NCBI RefSeq assembly: GCF_027580225.2
Contig: NC_073354.2
Location: 31,888,001 to 31,952,000 of the forward strand
Direction: 5' to 3'
DNA length: 64,000 nucleotides
DNA from: Misgurnus anguillicaudatus
Lineage: Eukaryota > Chordata > Actinopteri > Cypriniformes > Cobitidae
In this document: positions 57,788 to 64,000 of the stretch, in pieces
How the letters are laid out: each line of letters begins with the position of its first letter
Position numbering within the stretch: the stretch's first letter is position 1
Notes under the pieces: model-generated
Databases searched by the model: none
What the model was told of the DNA's origin: nothing
What the model saw: only the letters and a program-made list of their open reading frames with translations
Position numbers and translations under genes: made by a program

Positions 57788-57963
57788 ATATCACTTACAG
57801 AGATATACCAAAGTCGCACCACTAGGTGGCCATGTTAGCAGCGCTTCTGGGCAGTTTTGCAAGGCTAAACTCCTATCTACTTAAATGGGAAAAGACAGAT
57901 ATCTCAAAATTCACATGCTAGAATCACAATTAAGGAACATATTTCCCCCAACAATTAACTTAA

Positions 57964-58300
57964 AGGGACATTCCACTTTTTTGAAAATATGCTCATTTTC
58001 CAGCTCCTCTGGAGTGGAGCATTTGATTTTTGCCGTTTTGGAATCCATTCAGCTGATCTCCGGGTCTGGCGGTGGCGCTTTTGGTATGGCTTGGCACGAT
58101 CCATTGAATCTGATTGGACCATTGGCATCGCGCTAAAAAATAACCAAAAAGTTTCAATATTTTTCCTATTTACAACTTGACTCTTCTGTAGTTACATCAT
58201 GCACTAGAGCGACGGAAAATTAAAAGCTGTGATTTTCTAGGCAGATATGGCTAGGAACTATATTCAAATTTTGACGTAATAATCACTGACAAAACAATGG
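57964..58300. mobile_element. TTAA-starting AGGGACATTCCACTTTTTT element, right end lost
   Basis: TTAA 57960-57963, then AGGGACATTCCACTTTTTTG, TGATCTCCGGGTCTGGC, GAATCTGATTGGACCATTGG and AACTTGACTCTTCTGTAGTT. Recognisable as a common fish foldback; the opposite arm is absent. Confidence 0.75.
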
Positions 58301-58461
58301 CATGAATGCAAGATGTTTTTTAAATTAAGGCAGCTCAAACATGCATTTTTGTCTGGGACTAGAATAAGCCCTATAGGGAAAACTGCCCCTTAATTTAAGA
58401 AACAATTTATATGCCAGCTTAGTTCCCTGGGACAAATATAATATTCTTGGTTGACACTTAA

Positions 58462-58883
58462 CTCTTTCCCCGCTAGCATTTTTTTAACAAGTTGCCCGCC
58501 AGCATTTTTTGTGATTTTCACAAAAATTAAATTCCTTCCAGAAAATAAATAAAAATACAATATATCAAATGAATGAACTTTTCGTACTATCTTCGTTTGT
58601 TCTTTTTTTATCACCTCTCAAATATAGGTAGTTTTTTTTTAAATACAAAATTTTGAACAAAAAGCAGCGACGGCATTTTTGCAAAGGACTTTTGTTAGAG
58701 ATCCGATTCAGAACGATGATCAAAAATACACCGAGTTTTAACTGTGAATGCATTTCCGTGAATGCTTTAGTGTTTTATAAGTTGGGTTAGTGCGCCACCT
58801 AGTGGATATTAGCGGAAATAGGGATTACCGTAAAAACTCGTCATTGGCATGGAAGCATTTTCTCTTAATTGGCGGGGAAATAG
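58462..58883. mobile_element. TTAA-flanked CTCTTTCCCCGC element ending just before an MCM9 exon
   Basis: TTAA 58458-58461 and 58884-58887; ends CTCTTTCCCCGC and GGCGGGGAAATAG. Related to 61369-61781 (shared TTTTTGTGATTTTCA-like and TATCACCTCTCAAATAT in opposite orientation). Confidence 0.88.
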
Positions 58884-58918
58884 TTAATAACTTACTGACC
58901 AATGATCTTTATCAACAG

Positions 58919-59000
58919 GTTCAGAGACTATCAGTAGGCAGTATCCCTCGGTCTATGCTCATAATCTTGGAAGATGATCTTGTGGACAGCTGTAAATCAG
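58919..59000 (+). CDS. mcm9: MCM9 coding exon 3
   Basis: The acceptor is ATCAACAG with a weak pyrimidine tract; the donor is GTAAAT. It encodes [13 protein letters not shown] then [12 protein letters not shown], the conserved OB-fold segment of MCM proteins. A foldback element ends 35 bases before the exon. Confidence 0.94.
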
Positions 59001-59070
59001 GTAAATTTGGTAAAGCTATAATATCATTACATGTGTTTCTCTGTTATGATGATGTCATTTTTTCTGGCAG

Positions 59071-59271
59071 GTGATGAAATCACTGTGTATGGAGTGGTCA
59101 GTCAGCGCTGTAAGCCATTTTTTCAGGATTGTCGCTGTGATGTTGAGATTGTGTTGAAAGCGAACTATATCGAGGTCAATAATGAGCAGTCCACCACAGC
59201 TCTGGGGCTGGAGGACATTCAGAAGGAATCTGAAGAATTTTGGTACAGGCACAAAAATGATCCATTGGCTG
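59071..59271 (+). CDS. mcm9: MCM9 coding exon 4
   Basis: The acceptor is TTTCTGGCAG and the donor GTACGC. After completing Gly it encodes [12 protein letters not shown], then [17 protein letters not shown] and [13 protein letters not shown]. This is the end of the N-terminal domain and the linker to the ATPase. The intron before it is only 70 bases. Confidence 0.94.
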
Positions 59272-59826
59272 GTACGCAGTTTAAATCATTTATCTCGGTC
59301 CTTGTGTTGTACAACATATGAACAATATAATGATATAAATTTCACTCCACAGTTTCCCTTTGTCTCCTCTGTGACAGTTAAAAGAGATTAAAAGACATTT
59401 CTCTTTCTGATTGCCTCCAAAACCAAATTTTGGTCCCTGTAGAGAAATTTCAATTGATGAGTTTAATAAAAAAAATTCACAATACTTTTTTTTTCTTTGT
59501 TAGTAATGCTTGTTATGTCATATGTGTTTAATTCAATTCAAGTTTATACGTAATATGACATAAATGACATCTCGAATCATGGACCAATGGACCATAATAT
59601 TACATCTTAACAACTTGGTAATGCTTATGGCCATTGAGATAGCTAGACAAAGGCAAAAAAATTCAGACAGAATTCTTGTTTAGACAGAATTGATAAGCAG
59701 ATACTGATCCCAGTACTGTTAAAAAATTCAGTGTTGGAAGCTCACTCCATTCAGAGTGAATTTACAATGCATAAAATCTCTCTCTCTATCTCTATCTCTC
59801 TTTCTCTCTTTGTTGGCCTTTTGAAG
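59272..59826. other. MCM9 intron with CT microsatellite
   Basis: 59779-59813 is a TCTCTATCTC run that probably also serves as the pyrimidine tract for exon 59827. No other feature. Confidence 0.7.
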
Positions 59827-59952
59827 GCAGGAACCAAATCCTGATGAGTCTTTGCCCTCAGGTGTTTGGGATGTATGTCGTGAAGCTGGCCGTTGCTATG
59901 GTTTTGGCAGGTGGGGTACAGAGAATAGATGCCTCGGGAACCAAGGTGAGAG
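59827..59952 (+). CDS. mcm9: MCM9 coding exon 5
   Basis: The acceptor is TTTTGAAG, preceded by a CT-rich microsatellite at 59779-59813. It encodes [20 protein letters not shown], then [12 protein letters not shown] and GTKVR, with the donor GTATGC at 59953. A competing GTGAGA at 59946 would drop VR and break the phase with the next exon, so the later donor is chosen. Confidence 0.92.
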
Positions 59953-60069
59953 GTATGCGTTCACACTCCTCATAATAGGCTGTCGGCTTACAAAGCACAG
60001 TGTAGAGGCGTGCTTCACAAATGTATTACTCTTGTGAATAGACTTATTCAAAGTATGTACTTTCTGTAG

Positions 60070-60189
60070 GGGAGTCTCATCTGCTGCTCGTGGGTGATCC
60101 AGGGACTGGAAAGTCACAGTTTTTAAAGTATGCTGCAAAGATTACACCACGCTCAGTGCTTACGGCAGGAATTGGATCCACTAACGCAG
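60070..60189 (+). CDS. mcm9: MCM9 coding exon 6 (Walker A)
   Basis: The acceptor is TTTCTGTAG and the donor GTTTCA (weak but in phase). It encodes [19 protein letters not shown], containing the P-loop GDPGTGKS that binds ATP, then [17 protein letters not shown]. Confidence 0.95.
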
Positions 60190-60481
60190 GTTTCACACAT
60201 CTTTGTCTCAGTAAACAGTATAATGTATAGTATGAGCTGAATATACAACTTGTTGTGTACCACGTGAAGAATTCTGATATGTATATCACATTATATTGAT
60301 AACATCCTGTTATTGCTATGTTGATAAGTAGATTAAAAAAAACTTGCATTCCAATTTATTAGCAAAGGTATTTGCATTGCACAGTGAACACATTGAATTG
60401 TTTGAAGTGCATGTTGTGTCACTGAACACTTTAAACTAAAAATGTAGATGCCGCAAAAAGCATACAAAAAAGTGCATTTAA

Positions 60482-61364
60482 AGGTGCTTTATGCAACTTT
60501 TAAAAGGATCTCTTAACAGAAATGCAATAAAATATACATTATAAGTGGTGTATAAAGACCTTACACAATGAACTGTATTGTTTTTATAACCTTCGAATGA
60601 GGCGTTTTTATCTACATACACCTTACATAGATGTCGACATTTTGCCCCGCCTTGTTTCTACAGTAGCCCTAAACGGAACGGTAACTACGTCAGACGATGG
60701 TGTGTTTGTCCTGTGGTGGCTACCGTAGCTTCTCAATGCATTTCAAAAGGGAGGGGTGAGCTGTGGACTAATGCGGCTTTCACATAGGAAGCGGTGTGTG
60801 CTGCGCTTGCCGCTGGGTTCAGCGCAGCCAAGCGATTTGTGCTCTGCTGGCCAGACCAAAGTAGGCGGGTTTTCAATAAATTACTACAGTTTATTTTTTT
60901 AGTTAAATAGTGGATGAGAAATACAGAGACTGATGTTGCCCGTCTCCATTTCATGTAACTTTAAGCTGCCTACCTACAACGAACTACTTGACTTAAAACA
61001 CACCTGACATGCCGACTTTAATTGCTACGTGTTTCCATGACACGGCTTTCCTTCCGATTTCTCTGTAGAAGCTCTGGGAAGTCCGAGTATAATCTCTTTG
61101 TCCATTTTGTTTGAATGCCCCATGTCTATTGGCCGCGCTGGGAATCGTCACAGAGTGCAGCGCAAAAGTTAAACTATTTTGAACTTTGACCGCTTGCGCT
61201 TTGCTCGACGCAACAACAAACCGCCCTCGCGCGACGCAAGCCATTGAAATGAATGGGTTTCATAGCGCAATGCGCACCGCGTCCTATGTGAAAGCCGCAT
61301 AAGACGTTAGTTGCGATTCACAATCTCACCGCTAGATGCTGCTAAAAATCTACACACAACACCT
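60482..61364. mobile_element. AGGTGC/TTAA element, copy 3 (reverse), interrupted
   Basis: TTAA 60478-60481 and 61365-61368. The outer parts match the reverse of 20810-21186 (TTTATCTACATACACC, GGCTACCGTAGCTTCT, CCGCTAGATGCTGCTAAAA). Interrupted at 60772-61299. Confidence 0.85.
60772..61299. mobile_element. PIF/Harbinger-like element nested in the AGGTGC element
   Basis: Ends TGCGGCTTTCACATAGGA and TCCTATGTGAAAGCCGCA are perfect 18-base inverted repeats, flanked by TAA at 60769-60771 and 61300-61302, the 3-bp target usual for PIF/Harbinger. Rich in GCGCAA; no transposase. Confidence 0.85.
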
Positions 61365-61368
61365 TTAA

Positions 61369-61781
61369 CTCTTTCCCCGCCATTGACGAGTTATCTCGTC
61401 CATTAAGAGAAAACGCTTGCCTGCCAATGACGAGAATTTCCGACTTTCCGCAATACTGCTATTATCCACCATGTGGCGCACTTTCGCAACTTATACAACC
61501 CGGAAGTAACGCCTCACGTGAAAGAGAAAGAACTCTGTGTATGTTTTAAAGATCGCTCTGCATCTGATCCCTATCAAAAGGAATTATCTCAGCTTTATGC
61601 TCAAAATGTTGTGTTTTTGAAGAAACCTACACATATTTGAGAGGTGATAAAAAGAGAACTAATGATATACTGTATTTACAGAAGAAAATTTTCTGGAAAG
61701 CATTAAACTTTTGTGAAAATCATGAAAAATGCTGGCGCTTGCTTGCAACTTTTTAAAAAAAAAACGCTGGCTTGAAAAGAG
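61369..61781. mobile_element. TTAA-flanked CTCTTTCCCCGCC element
   Basis: TTAA 61365-61368 (shared with the preceding element) and 61782-61785; ends CTCTTTCCCCGCC and GGCTTGAAAAGAG. Contains AGTTATCTCGTCC and AATGACGAGAATTTCC. Confidence 0.85.
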
Positions 61782-61785
61782 TTAA

Positions 61786-62433
<648 letters not shown>

Positions 62434-62622
62434 TGAGTTCTGGGAGAAATGAAGTCACAAGCACGGGGATCGAATTAAGCCCTTCCATTCTTGTACCATT
62501 TTATACATTTGCGTTATTGTGTTTTTGTTCATGTTAAAAATATATATTTAATAATATACATAAAATATATAATAATCAAGTTTCATGAGTTAGTGTGAAT
62601 AAATGTCCTACTTCTTGTGTAG

Positions 62623-62825
62623 AATGGTGTGCAAACTGGACACAAGGACCACCATCCTAGCAGCGACTAACCCAAAGGGCCAGTATGACCCTAATGTGTC
62701 TGTATCTGTGAATGTGGCTCTGGCCAGCCCACTCCTGAGTCGGTTTGACCTTGTGCTGGTTCTGCTGGACACCAAGAACCCAGAGTGGGACAACATCATC
62801 TCATCCTTCATATTACAGAATAAAG
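62623..62825 (+). CDS. mcm9: MCM9 coding exon 8 (sensor 1 and arginine finger)
   Basis: The acceptor is TTCTTGTGTAG and the donor GTTAGT. It encodes [20 protein letters not shown], with the sensor 1 Asn in AATNPKG, and later [18 protein letters not shown], where the Arg of SRFD is the arginine finger acting on the neighbouring subunit. Confidence 0.95.
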
Positions 62826-63758
62826 GTTAGTATCACAAGAAGATGGCTTCATGTGTTGCAATCTTGATGCATTTTAAGACCGCAATTGTTCAACTGCATG
62901 GGGGCGCTTGTCTTGATTACTGATGGTCATACATAGGCTGTGAAAATATACATACATACATAGATACAGGTCATTGAAAGTGCTTGAATCTATTTTATGC
63001 AAGGGAAAAATATCCATATTATTTTCTGTGTAGTGTAGTATTATAAAAATGTTAGACTTTTTAAGCACACGTGCTAAACTGTTTGCTTTAAATGCTTATA
63101 TCTTCTGTATGCGAATGTTGATTCATACCAGAATGCTTTTTGCATACGGTAATTGTGTTTGACACATGAAAACGTCTCGAGTTACTTATGTAACTGTTGT
63201 TCCCTGAAAAGGGAACCATGCGCTGCGTCTCCCTTGCCATACTTTCTGCGTCCCTGTAACGCCATCTTTGGCAATATTTCAGATAGCGATATACTTCCTG
63301 GCTCCCGCCTCACCTTGTCTTTGTCGTTAAGCCTCACCATTGGTTGAATTTGATATACACATTCAGACGCACTTACCCCTGGAGGCGTCCCTAAAGTGTC
63401 ACCGTAGTGACGCAGCGCGAGTTCCCTCGAAAGGGAACTGTAACAATGTATCTTAAAAGGTAACACGATGTAACCTTGGTCTCACTTGAAATGTGTCCCC
63501 ATATTTAGTTCTTGAATTTAAGGGTATCGGACCTGAAAAGTCCTTGAAAGGTCCTTGAATTTAAAGTTAACTAAGGTGTGGGAACCCTGAAAGGGCACTG
63601 ATCAGGCAGTTGGCCATTTAAAGGGCTGGCTCAGTTTAAATTGCTTGTATTTCCTGTAACTACTCCATTTAATATGACTGGTCTCATGCACACATCGTAA
63701 TGACTTGCAAGAAAATGTATTTTATTCATTTTAACGCCTCTCTTTCTTTCTCTCCCAG
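62826..63758. repeat. MCM9 intron with a TTCCCTGAAAAGGGAAC repeat
   Basis: 63172-63476 starts GTCTCGAGTTACTTATGTAA and includes TGTTCCCTGAAAAGGGAACC with ATGCGCTGCGTCTCC; it ends ACGCAGCGCGAGTTCCCTCG and AAAGGGAACTG in inverted order, a foldback familiar from cyprinid genomes. The remaining intron is unremarkable. Confidence 0.6.
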
Positions 63759-63962
63759 GAGCTCCTAGTGAGTCGTCTTGTTTATGGAGTATGGAGAAGA
63801 TGAGGGCCTATTTCTGCCTGATCAAAAGCCTTCAGCCTCAAGTGACACAAGAAGCAAACATCATACTGAGTCGCTACTATCAACTGCAGAGGCAGAACGA
63901 CAGTCGTAATGCGGCCCGCACCACCATCCGCATGCTGGAGAGTCTCATTCGACTCGCTGAGG
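63759..63962 (+). CDS. mcm9: MCM9 coding exon 9 (3' end inferred)
   Basis: The acceptor follows a long pyrimidine tract and CCCAG. It encodes [20 protein letters not shown], then [20 protein letters not shown] and LESLIRLAE, the lid region with sensor 2 Arg. The donor is taken as G/GTCAGA at 63963 by phase and homology; this is a weak site, so the 3' boundary is less certain than the others. Confidence 0.88.
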
Positions 63963-64000
63963 GTCAGATGCTACAAACAGACCCTTTATATCTCTGTCTG

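Noticed and set aside
59860..59862. CCCTCAG at 59855-59861 as an alternative exon 5 acceptor
   Set aside because: It would drop conserved residues ([11 protein letters not shown]) and lose phase with exon 4.
59896..60138. Minus-strand frame across MCM9 exons 5 and 6
   Set aside because: Shadow of coding exons; spans a clear GT-AG intron.

Overview
This window is vertebrate nuclear DNA, almost certainly from a teleost fish and probably a cypriniform or close relative. Two split genes with canonical GT-AG introns lie on the + strand. The introns are AT-rich and packed with short DNA transposons, foldback elements and tRNA-headed SINEs of kinds familiar from zebrafish-like genomes. The species call is an inference; no species-specific marker was checked. 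No prokaryotic genes, rRNA, genuine tRNA genes or CRISPR arrays are visible.

Gene 1 (10954-46452, +) is the 3' part of FAM184A, a long coiled-coil protein. Six exons join in frame (846 nt, 281 residues plus stop) and end in the conserved C-terminus QRQEWFAQYFSF; the 5' exons lie upstream of base 1. Gene 2 (48843 to beyond 64000, +) is MCM9, the MCM8-partner helicase of homologous recombination and mismatch repair. Nine coding exons (1741 nt, about 580 residues) encode the MCM N-terminal domain, the zinc finger, Walker A (GDPGTGKS), Walker B (CCIDEFN) and the arginine-finger segment (SRFD); the gene runs off the window end. FAM184A upstream of MCM9 on the same strand matches the order I recall from human chromosome 6.

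Almost everything else is mobile DNA. 1-10953 is FAM184A intron with several element families, including a nested insertion at 6165-8091. 11139-46370 holds hAT elements with target duplications, TA-flanked foldbacks, many TTAA-flanked elements, a dead Tc1 copy (33047-35178) carrying another element, and two SINE types. 46453-48842 is the FAM184A/MCM9 intergenic region, with a probable L1 tail and a large imperfect palindrome that may mark the MCM9 promoter. 49207-63758 are MCM9 introns, where elements sit within about 30 bases of two splice sites.

I found no clear new gene system. The unusual material is structural: a long perfect terminal hairpin shared by two copies of an unnamed element, a set of unrelated-looking TTAA-flanked families including two sharing one TTAA, and several layered insertions that give a relative insertion order.
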